Source of the DNA: Neurospora crassa OR74A
Taxonomy: Eukaryota > Ascomycota > Sordariomycetes > Sordariales > Sordariaceae
DNA length: 64,000 nucleotides
Direction of reading: 5' to 3'
Assembly: GCF_000182925.2 (NCBI RefSeq)
Contig: NC_026505.1
Span: 3,968,001 to 4,032,000, forward strand
The position numbers and the translations under genes are program-made. The notes below the pieces were generated by a model. The model made no database searches. It saw only the letters and a program-made list of their open reading frames with translations, and had not been told where the DNA came from. Each line of letters begins with the position of its first letter. The first letter of the stretch is position 1. Below are positions 9,558 to 22,500 of this stretch, in pieces.

Positions 9558-11489
9558 TTATCTCCGCCTGTGGGCCGCGATAGCTGATGGTGCGGCTTGC
9601 GCAATAGTGGCGGTGTATGTAGGTGATGGGAGGCTGCCGCCGTCCATCATCGTTTTGCGACGCTTCATATCCATTCCTGGACCCAAGTTTGGGGCGCTGG
9701 TCGTAGGCCTACCGCCATCATCATCATCGTCCCGTCCTCGCTTCAGCCCACCGGAGCTCCCGTTCATGACGGATGGCTGGGCCGAATAGCCGTTCGGCAG
9801 GGAACTGGGCATGTCAGCCTGGCCTGCGTACATCTCATTTCCCTGAGTGCCGTTGCTACCGGTTCGCTCGTTGCTCATAACATTGTACAAGCTGCTCGAG
9901 GGTTGGCCGCGCGGGGGAGTATGGTAACCCTGCGCAGAATAGTAGCTCGAAGGCGCCGCTGCGGTTCTTGGGGTCGCGCGGCCTGATCCAGCTTGATGGG
10001 GGGAACCGCCAATTTCAGGAGCAAGACCGTGATCGTGCGGCAGCGAGTTGACGGCTTGTGTGTTGTAGTTGTAAGACCCGCGGTTCGCATCATAGCCACC
10101 GCTGTCGTGGGTATACTCGGCCTCGTTATTCGCATCATCATCCTCTTCGGAACCTGCATGAGTGCCGGGGTCACTCTGGCCTTGGCCTTGGTGAATCATG
10201 CCAGTAGGCGGCTTGGAGTCGGATGCGTCATTGGACTGGCCGGTAGGTCTACCAGACGGCGGGCCCATATCGTTCTTGATATAGCTGCTTTGGCTGTAGA
10301 CGGGTCGCTCTTGATGCTGCGGTTGGCTAGAGTAGTGCTGTTGGCTCTGGTACTGAGCTTGTTGAGCAGACTGCCCCTGGTACATCTGTCGAGAGCTTTC
10401 ATACGACTGGCTGACGGGCGGATAGTTCTGCATGCTCTGGATTGTCGAACCTGGCGGCGTCGTCGCCGGCGTGCTTGGCATCGACCGAGCGTTGCTACCA
10501 AGGCTTGTGTCGAGAGAAAGCGAGCTGTTGCCCTGCGTGCCACTCATGCTCTGTTGGCTCCACTGATAGCCGTCCGAATTGCCCATTGGGCCCATCACGC
10601 TCGAGGCACTAGTTGGCGGTGTAGGGAAGGTGTGTGCACGGTCAAGCGCCGGCCGTCCCATGGAAGGATGCGAGGGCAAGGACGGGGGGCCTGGAAGCAT
10701 GGAGTGGTGATGATGATGTTGTTGGAGGGATGGCAACCCGGGGGGCCCGCGAAGTTGGCCGTGGCTGTCTTTCCTGCGTTGTTCAGCAGCAGCCATGACC
10801 TGGCTGGTCCGGCTCTGGTTGGTGGGGTGGTAGAGGAGGGCACCGATGTTGTGTACGAACAGAGGATAAAGAAGTTCGGTAATCTTCTCCTTGTTGGCAA
10901 AATCCAGAGCTCTCTCAAAGGGGATCCAGACACCCTTGAGGTGCATCGGGCCAATCTTCACAACGTGACGGACCTTCTCGCTCTTGAGAATACCGTCACG
11001 GCGTCCGCGGGTCATGCCAGCGACGTTGAGGAGCTTAGTGCCGTTGATCATGGCATTGTCTTCCCTCCGAGCAACACAGATGCCTCTTGCTTCAACCTGG
11101 AAGCACAGACTGCCTTCATCCTCCCACAGCGTGGCAGTGACACGGGGCTTCATACCGGGGGGTGCTACTTGGCCAGTTGTGTCGAAACCGCCGCTGGCGT
11201 AAACAGCAGGATTCATGCTGCCGCTACCAGGAAGCGGCAAGACCGATTGGCCGGCCATCGAGTTCATGGACGGGGGGAGAGACGGCGGGATCGAAGCCGG
11301 CGAGCTAAGAGCGTTGGCATATCCGTATTGGGGGGTACCATACTGGTGAGCATAGGTTGAACCAGGTTGCAACAGTGGTGGAGGCTGCTGAGAAGCGTAA
11401 TGGGAGTGGGAAGGCACCGTCGTTACGGGCATCGAACTGCCCTGGGACATTTGTCCGTAGTAAACGTCGGCTGGTGTGTTGGGGTTCAT
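9558..11489 (-). CDS. asm-1: APSES-domain transcription factor, StuA/ASM-1 ortholog
   Basis: Single coding exon, 643 aa from the ATG at 11487-11489. The N-terminus is Pro/Gln/Ser-rich. Residues ~114-220 form the APSES DNA-binding domain (KBF1/Mbp1-type winged helix) with VEARGICVARREDNAMINGT, KLLNVAGMTRGRRDGILKSE and GVWIPFERALDFANKEKI. The long tail is Gln/Ser/Gly-rich with a short poly-His run. A bipartite nuclear signal (LKRGRDD.. and ..MKRRKT) lies close to the C-terminus. In Neurospora asm-1 is needed for ascospore maturation and affects aerial hyphae, protoperithecia and conidiation; StuA orthologs control conidiophore patterning. The start MNPNTPADVYYGQ aligns with other fungal StuA starts; the frame is open further upstream but has no ATG. 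Its long leader and the large gene-free stretch upstream suggest complex control. Confidence 0.95.
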   Translation of the reverse strand: MNPNTPADVYYGQMSQGSSMPVTTVPSHSHYASQQPPPLLQPGSTYAHQYGTPQYGYANALSSPASIPPSLPPSMNSMAGQSVLPLPGSGSMNPAVYASGGFDTTGQVAPPGMKPRVTATLWEDEGSLCFQVEARGICVARREDNAMINGTKLLNVAGMTRGRRDGILKSEKVRHVVKIGPMHLKGVWIPFERALDFANKEKITELLYPLFVHNIGALLYHPTNQSRTSQVMAAAEQRRKDSHGQLRGPPGLPSLQQHHHHHSMLPGPPSLPSHPSMGRPALDRAHTFPTPPTSASSVMGPMGNSDGYQWSQQSMSGTQGNSSLSLDTSLGSNARSMPSTPATTPPGSTIQSMQNYPPVSQSYESSRQMYQGQSAQQAQYQSQQHYSSQPQHQERPVYSQSSYIKNDMGPPSGRPTGQSNDASDSKPPTGMIHQGQGQSDPGTHAGSEEDDDANNEAEYTHDSGGYDANRGSYNYNTQAVNSLPHDHGLAPEIGGSPHQAGSGRATPRTAAAPSSYYSAQGYHTPPRGQPSSSLYNVMSNERTGSNGTQGNEMYAGQADMPSSLPNGYSAQPSVMNGSSGGLKRGRDDDDDGGRPTTSAPNLGPGMDMKRRKTMMDGGSLPSPTYTATIAQAAPSAIAAHRRR

Positions 11490-12720
11490 GGTCGAGTAGG
11501 ATTCGGGCCCTAAGCCTTGCTGGCCCGGTGGACCAAAGAGTGAATGGCCGGAGGGTATGTCGGGCAACGAGGTCCCGAGAGTGTGGGACCGTACGTATGT
11601 GCGTTGATGTATCCGGGGCGTGATGCTTGTGTCGAGTACTGCTGGATGATGAGCGGCAGTTGGCGCTGATGTGGGGACTGGTTGTGGTGGGAGTCAACGA
11701 ACGATGGGTTGTCCAGGCGTTGTTCGCGTTTTTGCAACTCAGTGCCTTTTCAAGAAACCGAAGAAGGTAACGAGGTTCAAGGACCGTCAGACTACTTATA
11801 AGTTCTGTAAAGGAGCTGTGGCATGTTCTTCTGTAAATGAAATGTGGCAGCTATTCCAGTCACGCCGTACCGGACTCCGATCTGTGCCCTGTTGATGCAA
11901 TGCTTCCAAGTATGGTGGCCACAGTTGGTATCGAGGTTTTCCAAGCCTTGTCTTATGCAGAACCAAAGACGCAATGCAGCTTCGATGCGTGGTCTGATCG
12001 AGGCAGAGCACACTCATGCACCAAGAACCGGAACACCGAGAGAGGAGGTCGATCGTGTCCTTGTGATAGAACAAAACTTGCCGAGACCAAATGGAAAAAA
12101 AAAAAAAGGACGCTTCAAGCTCCAAGTCGTGACTCTTGTTTTATCGATTTCCCCGAGGATGGTGGTCAAGGCAACCCGGGCCACTAATGCAGGTGAATGG
12201 CTGATCGGATAAGAGGTGAAGTGGAATAGTCTCGACGCGTAATGGGTGAATGGCTGCGTGCTGGTGTCGGTCTAAGAGATGAAAGTTGAGGGGTTAGCTC
12301 GCCCGTAAAAATTTTGAGTGTTCCCCGTTCAGACGGCTGCTCGAGTTGCGAGTCCCGCCAGCGCAGTGTACACACTTACCTTCTCCTTCTCAACTAACTT
12401 GACCTCACAGGAACCTGCTTTCCTCGCAATGCACCTCTCTGCCAAAGGACGTGCAGGTGGGAGGAGATGGGGAGGCGGGTGGATAGAGGGAGTTGGGGTA
12501 AGGAAAGCGAAGGAACTGAAGTGGGAAGAGCTGGGGAGAGGAAGGACGGGGCCCGGCTGGATTTAGGTCACGGCGGTGGTGAGGAGCGAGGACGGGAAGT
12601 CGAGATGGAGAGCCCGGGGTCGGATGGATAGACAGACGGGTACTAGGCGAAGGCTGGACTGAGGAAAACAGACAACAGGCCGGCCGGTTGACCGTTTCGG
12701 TTTTCGCATCATCACACACA
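11490..12720 (-). promoter_or_regulatory. Long 5' leader/promoter of asm-1 with a probable leader intron
   Basis: No ATG lies between the asm-1 start and 11822 on the minus strand, although two reading frames are open without an ATG. A strong donor GAGAAG|GTAAGT has its G at 12379. Acceptor-like CAGs follow a CATTTCATTTACAG run near 11831 and near 11805. This suggests a leader intron of roughly 500 nt, with the promoter beyond ~12.4 kb. StuA-type genes are known for long leaders with upstream ORFs. Boundaries are inferred, not demonstrated. Confidence 0.55.
11792..11824 (-). other. Candidate upstream ORF in the asm-1 leader
   Basis: ATG at 11822-11824 opens a 10-codon frame (MPQLLYRTYK) ending in TAG. 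It is the closest upstream ATG to the asm-1 start, 303 nt away. Whether it sits in the mature leader depends on which acceptor the leader intron uses. uORF control is documented for Aspergillus stuA, but here it is inference. Confidence 0.35.
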
Positions 12721-15700
12721 GTAGTAGGTAGGTACCTTCCCTGCCAAAGTAGGTAGCCAGCCAGGCCTACCTCACTGGCGCCGTAGGCCCGCCTACGACA
12801 ACCTGAGAGTGTTGGGGCCTGCCCAGCCCGCCCGCGGGCGTGTGGGAGCGGGTGTGCTGGGGCAAGTACAGTGTCTGCTGGGAAACTTCCACCTGTGGTG
12901 AGTACCCACTAGTGCTCCGCTATTTTATCTACCTACCTAAGCAAGGTACCAGGTATCGCTACGGGAGGAAAGCGAGCCTTCGTCTCTCGGTTCCTTGAAT
13001 TCACAGGCCACTCTGATTGGCAGGCGGAGGTCCCAATGGCTTCCTGCCCCCTCCCTCCCCCCTCCCCCGCCTAGAAAAAATAAAATAAGAAAACGAAACC
13101 TAACGCCCTAGTAAACACGCTACGAGGGTCCAAGCCTTGACTATCCCTGTTATTACAAACCCCCCTCCCCGGACAACCTGGAAAGTGGGCGTCAACCAAC
13201 CACTCCGGTTGCGATCTGGATTTTCAATACTCTTTTCTCGTTACATTGACCGAAACAGAACTGAGCGGGTATACCACGCAGTAATTCACTGCCTGTTCAA
13301 CATTAGCGCAAGGGTTAGAGTCAGATGCTGCTAGTTACACTAGTCAACACTTTTGCATCTTGCCAACTCTCAGCATCGTTGAAGATCCAAAGCCTCCTTG
13401 GTCACACATGCGGCGTAATTTCTTAGATGCTCTGCGAAAAGATGAAAAGCAGGTACAACCCATACAAGATGCAACGTTGAAGGATAGAAGTAACTAAAAG
13501 GGAGGCGAGCCAGGAGGTATGTGGAAGGGAAGCCTCTCAAATGCGCCTTACAACCGGCCCTGTCCTGTCTTAACGGCTGCGAAGGAAAAGCAAAAGCAAG
13601 AGTGACAGTTTGAATGAAGCCAGATGCAAACCGAAAGCCACTTTTGGTTAGCTGGCTACCTTATTTTGTTTCTTTTGCTACTAGGTTGATACTGGAACCA
13701 ACGATAATGGGAAATCAAGCGTCCGCTAGAAGCTGTGGACATCTTGATGTGTGCTCTCCAAGTATACAGTGTGTCCGCCGTAAGTCGACTGTGGCAAGCT
13801 AGCCTCCCCGATGGCGGTTGTATTTTTATGTGTGCATACCCTAGGTACGCAGTAGAGCCATCTCACTGTGTACAGGAACAGTCAACGTCCACTCTGTCTG
13901 TGACACTTCGATTTCGTTTCTGACGGCTTTAGTCATGGTCTTTAAGGTAGGAACCGACTATTCGAACGCCGGCAGACAGTAAGCAAATCTACAGCCTCTT
14001 GAGCCTCCCAGTTATTGCCGTCGTGAACAGGGCTGTCAACGGGAGCAGACAGCAAGTGTCCAGGTCAGGTAGGGTTAAGCCATGGGCCAGCAGGTGCCTA
14101 GGAATGACACGCTGTTGCTTGGACCTTTGACTTGAGAAGGCAGAGACGTAAGGGGTACATCATGTTTAATGCCGGAGGCGTAGAGGTACCTCTATCATGG
14201 AACTACGAGGTAAGTCCAGGTAATGTTTACGAGAGGTTGGGGCCGGTTCTCAGACTCATCGTTTGGTGAATACCAGTTCTCAGGGCTGGACGGAGTGTGT
14301 TGTTTCTTCCCTTTACCGCCCAGGCCCGGCGTGGAGATCCTCGGATGGCCGCCGGCACCAGGAAGTGAAAAGTCATCGGGTGAGGACGAATGCCCGAGCG
14401 GCAACTTTGCCAGATTGCCAAGGTTGCGCAGAAACCGCTCGGGGAGTATGCCAGGAGGGGGATGGGAAACGAGACAAAAACCGAACAAAAGAACAACAGA
14501 TACACCCTCTTGCTCTGTGATCAAGTCATTGGTTCTCCAACTTCGCCTCATCATTCTCTCAATCGGGCGATTTGTCGTGCTTATTATGGAGTTTTGTGTT
14601 CGAAGGCTCCGTTCAGGAATGCATTCAACATAACGTCAGTTCTGCGCATTCAGGCACTAGATGATCCAAACGAGTGTTCCCCTCCGAGGATGGGGTCATG
14701 TTAGTGTGTTATGCATATGCTCCTCGTCAATGCTCGCCATTTGTTAGTAATGCGGGGGCGTGTTGGCCGCAGAAGCTACAATCGCACTATCATAGCTCCT
14801 TCCCCATGGCAACCTTTTTCTGCTTTGCCTCTAACATTCCGAGATTTGCTGTCTGTCATGTGTGTCACAATACCCTATCTTTTCCTCAGCCCCAAGTGGA
14901 CTTGAACGGTATCATTGAATATCTAACAAAACTGAGGGCTTTTTTTGAAGTCATTCAACCAAGTGCATAATCCTTGGGTTTCGTGAATATCCCTTTACTC
15001 GTTCTATGCAGGTCTCATGCTGGCCCACTTGCCATTGTCGACAAGTACTCACTACGGGGGTTTTTTCGTCGATCTCCATCCAAGCGAACAACTACATGTC
15101 TACACACGCATCATGTCGCCGAGATCCCATGGAACCGACGAAAACCGGTCCGGCCCGGTCAGTGCCCAAAACGTCCCATCTCATTTGAACCGGTGGTCTG
15201 GGCTTTTGAAGTTAAAAAAAAGATATTTACAATAAAATATGAACAGGCAGACATTCTGAACATCAGGCGGCGCCGAACAGGTCAAATATTCAGTGCATAC
15301 ATATGTATGACTGCCCTGTTGATGCTTGATTGCGTGCTTGTGACAACGTCCCAGGACGCGAAAGAGGTGTGCAGGACATTGCAGAACCAGACCGGATTCC
15401 AACATGCAACAGATGAGGTCTGCCAGCCTGCTTTGGTCTCCTGCCGCGTCCGCCTTGAAGTATGCGCTCTCTTGAGTCAGGACACCTTACCAAGCAGACC
15501 AACTTGGCATCCGATGGTCTCGGAGAATTTACGGTCGGAGCTCCGGAACCCGTCTCGTGGGTTTACTTTGTGGCTTTGAGAATGAATTGGATGAGCCCTC
15601 CAGCATCAAAGCGTTGTCGGTGTCACGGACCTCTCGAAAACACCACCTTTCCCGACGATCGCCAAAAGAACGCTCCTTTGATCAGTCCTGTACAATGTAA

Positions 15701-18700
15701 AAGACCCTCGCGGGTACGTACCCTACACGTGGAAAAGCGATTTAGTGCAATGTCTGTAAATTCTTGTCGCTGTAAAGACTGGAGCGAGGCATAATGTCTC
15801 TGTTTTGTCTACTTGCGTCCTCGAAGCGTTGAGCGAATGTAGGGAGCTAACAAGCACTTCTTCAAGGCATGCTAAGCAGCCAAGGAGGCATTACACTATT
15901 CTGCTTCACTTCACTTCTGGCATTGCCATTGCCTTCGGGTCTGTTCCTCTTTGGCGTCCCGCTGTACCTGTATTAGTTTGCGTTTCCACACACGCTCACA
16001 GAAAGCCATTCGGCAAAGTAACACCCATTCTGGTGAATCGTCAAACCCGCGCCGTGTTGGCTGGCCGGCTGCAGCCGGAGAAGAATCTCATCGGTTATCC
16101 CGCCCAGCCGGCAGCAAGCCCCACCATCTCCGATCGGCGACCCCACTCGGCAGCGCCGTGTGTCCGATGCCGCAACCTTCCCGTCATCACCGGTTCAGAC
16201 CAACGATGACTTCCGGTTTTTTTTGCGGCACCACGCCTAGCGCTCTGACACCTCTACTTTTCTACTACTCTCGTCGGGAACGGTGTCATCAGACCAAGGA
16301 TTTCAAATCGTTCACCACTCACATACCTGATCAGGTCCGGCCCCGATACGGGGCTAGACATAGTAGCTGGTACTTAGGTACTTAAGCCTGGGAGTTTTCA
16401 GACGCTCCGTCTACTATGTACATTACCGGTGCGGTATGTTTTCCGCAACATCAGTCTACTTCTTTTCCTAATACTTGCTTCTACAATCCATCCTCTACAC
16501 CGTAATTTCGAGTCGGAGCGTAGGCGATTACAATCAGTGTGAAGCCTTGGATCTCTGCTTTGGGCACGCAATCACGGAACTGGACCTCAACGCAGGGCTC
16601 AGGAGTACTCCATGATAGGTGTGCGGGGGAGCCTCCTTCGCGTGGCTGTTTGGAATTCGTGCACCTTGGAAAGTGTTCCCCAGGGTTCTCTGGGGTTGCA
16701 CTGGTACGTGTCCCGCAACAGATTCGTGGTCCGCGGAGACTGGCTAGTTTCTCGGTCACTTCGTTGGTCTTGTCAAAGTCGATTTTGCAAAGCAGGGCAA
16801 AATACTAGGTACGTGCCGTCTCGAAACAACCTTCCCTCCAGGCCAGCAGTTATTCGCCTGATAGTAAAGACAAACTTAGCTGGCGCATCGGATCTGGTAT
16901 CACGATACGGTCCGGAAGCGGTGATGCTGGAAATTCAGTGCTCTTAACTCCACGGGAACAGGTTCGAATCAAGAGCCAGCATGGGGGAGCTCGCTGGGAT
17001 GTTCGAGTTGGTTGGGCTATTGTTTATGCGTGGCACTCTTGACGCTCGTTACTGGATGCATAGGCAACTTGCCAATCTTCTGTTTGGAAATACAAGACCG
17101 TATTTTGCTTCGCCAACTGAGATGATGAAATCGCCAATTTTGGCATTCATGATTATCCATTTTCAAAAGCGAGATTGCGTACCTATCCACTTACCCAAGA
17201 ATGGCTCACGTCTACCTATGGTACACTGAAGCAGGAAGCTACTTATGGTGAGACAACCTTTAGTCCTTGGGTGTTCCCCGGTGCCATTACGTACCCTTGA
17301 AAGTTTCCGAATCATTTTCTCCTCTTCACCCAGGCAGGGACTCGAGTCTCAGGCTTAATGTCAGCAGCAACCCTTTCCGTCCTTGTACGTCTGCGAATGT
17401 TACAATAGAAACAAGCACTTGATCTTGTTTCTCCATACGTCCCTCTATCGTTGGCGCAAGATGCACATGCAGGGTCAGGTAATCTTTCCAACGTGCTTCA
17501 GTTTCGATATGCCTCTGCCGACATGGATGGATGCAGGCCCATCGTCAGTGACATTGTCGTTGACAGTGAACAGTACCTGCCCTGTCTTAACACTTGATAA
17601 GCACCTGCCAAGCTTATTATGGTTGGGTAATTAGTACCAAAGGAAAGGTGCTCCCCGGTAGGTGATCATCGACTCGGGCCACATAACGTACACTCTTGTA
17701 CGAAAATTGTAGAAGGAATCATCCATGTCTGACTGTCCGGTCACCAACTTTTTGAGATCCACGACACACCTATTTCGACCCGGTTCTGGATTCGGGAATC
17801 GGAAAACAACAGGTTTGGTGGTAGTAACGTACCGAGACCCTGCATCATGGGTTGCCTTTGCTGCATTTCACAGTTGTGGTAACGGGAAGTTGAGGAGCAG
17901 ACAAGGGCAACCACGCAGGTCCCTCGTCCCTCTCTATCACCGGTGAGTTCTCCCAACATAAAAATGCCAGAGTATCGAGTATCGGCAGAGATAAATGGCC
18001 GGGGTTAAAACTCTTCCGACGGTGATATCGAACCCACGCACAACATAATCATAGTACCTTAGTATGAATATACATGTATATTATTGAAGAAAAAAAAAAA
18101 GCTTAAACCCGTTATTCGCCGGCAACGAACGCTACATAGTAGAAGACCGTTGGCGTGGAAAGGAAGGAACTGGGACACGCTTGCATGGAGCGAATGCAGA
18201 GCGGTTAGTTGCATTGATGAATTGCTACCAATCATAATTCTTCTTTGGCTTGTTTCAGGATTTTTATCTACCTGTACCTCACGCCGCCGTTGACGTGGGT
18301 AGGCCTGTCCGGGCGAGGGTTGGGCAGCACAGCGCATCAGCCTTACACAGTACACAGAGTCAGAGAAGATGGAGCGGAGATGGTTTCACCTTGTACACAG
18401 TGTATCTCTTGATTCCACCTGGGAACTCTACCTTGGTGCTTCATGAGACTCGCAGCACCCACATAGTTTCCTCAAGGTGCTCGCCGAGTTCATCCGCAGA
18501 GGGTCCGGGATCTTGAACGGAAATAGAAAGCTTCGGGAGGTCCCATTCATCGAAGCCGATTACAAGCTTCACGTTCCAGGAGGCCCGCCCGTGGGCTCTC
18601 CCTGCGTCCCGGTAGGGCTCAGGGCCCCGACGCCTTCGTAGCAGCGTCACGGGCTCGACGAGGTAAATACATTTACGGAAATTAAACCTGATGGGGCCCT

Positions 18701-19248
18701 TCAACATTCTGACAGCTGCACAGAGGTATCGTCGTTGAGATGCCGCCAGGCAGACAGTCAGAGAACAACCAGAACCCTTGGCTCAGCTTTGGAAGAATGG
18801 AAAGGCATTGAAACTAGAAGTGCTAGGTCGCTTAGTCCGATCCGATAAAGCTTTTAGCGATATTCGATAATAGGTCTATCCGCTGATCACACATAGCATG
18901 TCCTCTCCGACCCATATATATTGAGCCGTTGCATGCGAAATATGACAGATATCGATACCGAATCTCAAAGGACATTCACTCCGCTGTACAGCGCAGTACG
19001 AACTCCAATCCTCCATCGTCGGAGCTCGTTCCTCCTTCGAGATCTGTTGATTATTCTCTTGAGTCTCGCTAGATACTTGGTGGGTGCCAGTAGAAATCGC
19101 TTGTGCAGGTTTGTAAAGCCTTTTGTTGTTAGTCTCTGGGATTGCCGACTGATTGCCTTCAAAATACCGACCCCCGACCGGAGAAGGATGTTGTTAGAGG
19201 TCGGCCAGTCCAGGCCGGGATCTCAATGGTAAGACATGGTGTCAGCGA
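12721..19248. other. Gene desert, left part
   Basis: About 6.5 kb with no ORF that shows a recognisable domain or sustained Neurospora-like codon use. ORFs up to ~200 codons exist (for example 14974-15579), but they overlap others on both strands and lack motifs. Seen in it: a palindromic TAGAGGTACCTCTA at 14181-14194, a 16-bp palindrome AATATACATGTATATT at 18067-18082 and frequent GGTAGGTAC-like words. Base composition looks near average by eye, not like heavily RIP-mutated repeats. It may be regulatory DNA for asm-1 or hold non-coding RNAs. Confidence 0.5.
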
Positions 19249-19500
19249 ATGCAGCTTGACCTGCCGTTCGGGTTTGGCTTTATCTTCCCGCGCCAGCTTC
19301 TGGCCGGGTGTGGTTACGAAATGGAAAGCCACCATGCAATCAATCCAATCATGGCCCACCACGTCGTTCAAGCCCACAACTACACCACCACGCGCCCTGT
19401 CGAGGTGGCCAGCTGTCTCCCATTCGATATTGGCGAGGGGGACGAGCTGACCTCGAGATCAGCATGCTCCCTCTCATCGTATCAGAGCGCGGTCCAATGA
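19249..19500 (+). CDS. Weak candidate small ORF (83 aa) in the gene desert
   Basis: ATG-started 83-codon frame. From an internal Met at 19321 the codons are strikingly C-ending (CAC, ATC, GCC, GTC, TAC, ACC), as in genuine genes of this window, unlike surrounding ORFs. Segments include NPIMAHHVVQAHNY and CLPFDIGEGDELTSRS. No family recognised and no splice sites assigned. It could be an exon of an undetected gene or chance. A G16 tract follows at 19523. Confidence 0.18.
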   Translation: MQLDLPFGFGFIFPRQLLAGCGYEMESHHAINPIMAHHVVQAHNYTTTRPVEVASCLPFDIGEGDELTSRSACSLSSYQSAVQ

Positions 19501-19522
19501 ATTGTGCGCTGGCAACGGCGAT

Positions 19523-19538
19523 GGGGGGGGGGGGGGGG
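19523..19538 (+). repeat. G16 homopolymer tract
   Basis: Sixteen consecutive G on the plus strand inside the gene desert. The length should be polymorphic; it can also form G-quadruplex-like structure. Confidence 0.95.
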
Positions 19539-22500
19539 ATAGCGCGAAGAGTTGTGGTTGCTGGGCTGGAACCTAGGGGCCTGGCCCGGTCTCGCCGGTC
19601 TATCTTTGTAGCAATTCTTGCCATCTCATTCTTGCGGTGTGGACAAACTGTCATTGTTGTTGGTGTTGAATTTACTGTCGTTGCCCTGCCTAAATGCTTG
19701 TCGTTGTCATTGAGGAGGTGTTCTGCTTTTTGAAGGATGTCGTCGCGACTAAAATCCTTAAACCCTTGGGTTGGGACAAGAGAGACTGCACGAACTCTGC
19801 CCGGCGTTATGCAAATCATAAGGCACCGCGACGTGCTTACACCCCTTCCATCCCATCCTATTCGCCAGGGACAAGCTGCATGCGCGGACCGTTTTCCGCC
19901 TTACATGGGCCGGGAATGCAGCAAGCAACTGTAACGGTGGAGAGGGGGAGAACACAGGTGCGAAGCCGCGAGACACACAAGTTCACACGCTGGGTACCTT
20001 CCTGTGTCGAAAGCTCGACAGGGCTACCTAGGGCCAGCCCAAAATATGCCGGAGGTGAGTGATTGACAAGTCATCATGGCTATACCAGAGGATTTTAGCG
20101 TAGTTCTCACGCACAGTGAAGATTTGAAGTCTCTTGATTTTGGCATCATCCCATAGAGGTGAATGTACCACCACCCGCTCCTGCAAGTCAATGATGTGCC
20201 TGAACACTTGCAAGAAGCTAATTCGCACGATACGTTGACGAGATAACGAGTGGATAATTCAGGAACACTTCTTTGGTCATTCATTGCTAGAGTTCACCAA
20301 GGAAGAATTTCGGTTCTGTTCACGTCCCGGCTCTGTGGTGAGATGTTTGATATTGCCATCGGTTCATATCTAAACCCGTTGGCAAGATAGCGTTCGGTTT
20401 ACCAGACATCTATGGATTTGGGTACAAACGGAACAGATAGATACAACTGTACTGCATAGTGGAGGTAGCCACGCCATCGACAGAAAACACCAGTTGGCAG
20501 GCACCTATACCGATGCCCGTGGAGGACCAAAAAACTTTCTGAGGCATCTGTCACAAGAAGCGCGCTTACAGTAAAGCCAGCATTGAGCTGTACTACCTAC
20601 CCCGTACCTACATATGCTCGAGTCGGTCTATACATACCTCTAGAGCGCTTCTGCACCGAAGACTTCGAGATCCGTAGTATTGGATTTACCTGTCATGCTT
20701 ATACTCATCACCCCTGGTCTGTCCGGTATGTTGCTCGGAACCTATTTACACGGTTTTTAAACATGGGGGAAGACATGAAATGAAATGCCGTACCAACCAT
20801 CAATTATAGAAGGTGACGAGGAGGGAAGTCTAGGTAATTCTGGTGACTATAGTGGTTCTGGGCTAGAATAAGAGGTTTCGTTGTGTGCGTGTGTTTGTAT
20901 CCCTCCTGTCAACTCGTTCTCGAACTTTGAAATCTGGCGATTTTAGCCAAGCAAATAGATTGGATAAACCTGCCTGGCCCTGCTATCCTCTGTCAATGGA
21001 TGAGGGATGTGTTCTGTGCTAATAACAGAGAAATCAGCATTAGGTAAAGCCACGACATTTTCATGATACACTACACTACAACGAGGCATCATATGCGATC
21101 AACCACCTCAGCCGGGTACATCGACCGAGCTCGTTCGCTGCACTGTGAGCTTCCAGAATGAGGTTAGTTTGATCTTCTCTTCACCGCTAGTTCAACCAAG
21201 GCTGCAGCCCAGTCGAAGCGCAGACCCCCTCCCCGGTCGGCTCCCTTAGTTTCCCACCCTCGACTTACAAATACCACACATTACGGTAATCCGAGCGTAA
21301 GATCTATCCTAGAGAGTTCAGTACCTTACCTTCCATGCCCACCTGCCCTGTTCGTGATTGCTGTTTTTATTCGACCTCTCACCATCAACCAGAAGTCACG
21401 ATCCAGCCCGCAGTGGTCGTTACCCCAATGCGAGATCAGGATGTGGGGGGCTTGATAACCGCCAGATGGGAAGGGACGAAAGGGAAGTGGGGCCCAGCCT
21501 CAGCTTTGAAGTGAAGGGAAGGAACCGGACGGGAAGTGGAGGAACATCGATGCAAGAACTGAAATGTGGAAATCGACAACGCGCATTGGATTGTGCCTCC
21601 ATTTGGTGCTTGTTTCGTTCAATTTATTCTTTCTTCTGCCATCCCATTTTCCCCATCTGCCGGCGACAACTTCAACTGCTTTGGACTATGGTCGTACTGC
21701 CCTGTCCAGCATGATTGATACCGTCCTATTGCTGTGTCGCTGCGTTTATTTCCATTGCAACACTTCCATCTTGATGGCGCGCCCACTGTGGTGCATGTAT
21801 TGACCAGACGATGAGTGTGCCTTGTGAGGTTGACACTTCAGTTCCACGCTTGAGGCTACCCATCATCAGAAGTCTTCCTCCTACCCACCGTGGTCTCGAC
21901 CCCATTGCCAATTCTAGCCATGGGAAGTTTCTTACAGACGAACGGATGAAGCTATCCATTGCCCTTCCACGTACTACATACGGAGCTATGCGCTAATAAT
22001 AGCCAGACTGTCAGGTCCAGCCAGCTCTGTCTGTTACCATCAAATCCAAATGTTCTCGGTTATCCGCCACGAGAAGAAGTGTAGCATTTTGAACCCCTCG
22101 AATGCACGCACGGTACAATGATGGCCGTCGGTGGTTGGGATTGACTTGGATCTTTGTGGAGCACGGTGGACGGTTGGTTTTGATCACGCAAGAATCAACA
22201 ACAATTTTTTTTTGACTTTTTTTTGACCTTTTTTTTCTAAAAAATTCTTTTCTCGCCCTTCCAGTCGTCCAGCCTCTTTTTCTCCTCGCGCCAAGAGGTA
22301 ACCCCCTCATTCTCGAATGGGGCCATCCCCACCAGGGCAGTGTCGTGGCCATGCGTGAGAGGGTTCTCTTCCACACACCTGCGTATGCCAGCGCGGGCGG
22401 CGGCGGGATACTGCGTCAGTAGCTTCTCCAGTCCCCATCATGTATGGAAGATCTATCTGTCTCTCCCGATGCGCTGTCCTACATTAGCCTACATACATGT

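Noticed and set aside
9993-11360. 455-codon open frame antisense to asm-1
   Set aside because: Mirror of the asm-1 coding frame caused by C/G-ending codons; low-complexity translation with no domain.
11305-11737. Open frames of 75 and 130 codons overlapping the asm-1 start
   Set aside because: Neither begins with ATG, and stops bound them; they are open because of leader composition. A frameshifted extra N-terminus of ASM-1 is not supported by the StuA-like start.
16878-16980. tRNA-like segment with GCTGGC/GCCAGC ends and GGTTCGAATC box-B-like motif
   Set aside because: No T-stem complement after the loop, no D arm or box A, and no anticodon stem could be drawn; at most a relic.
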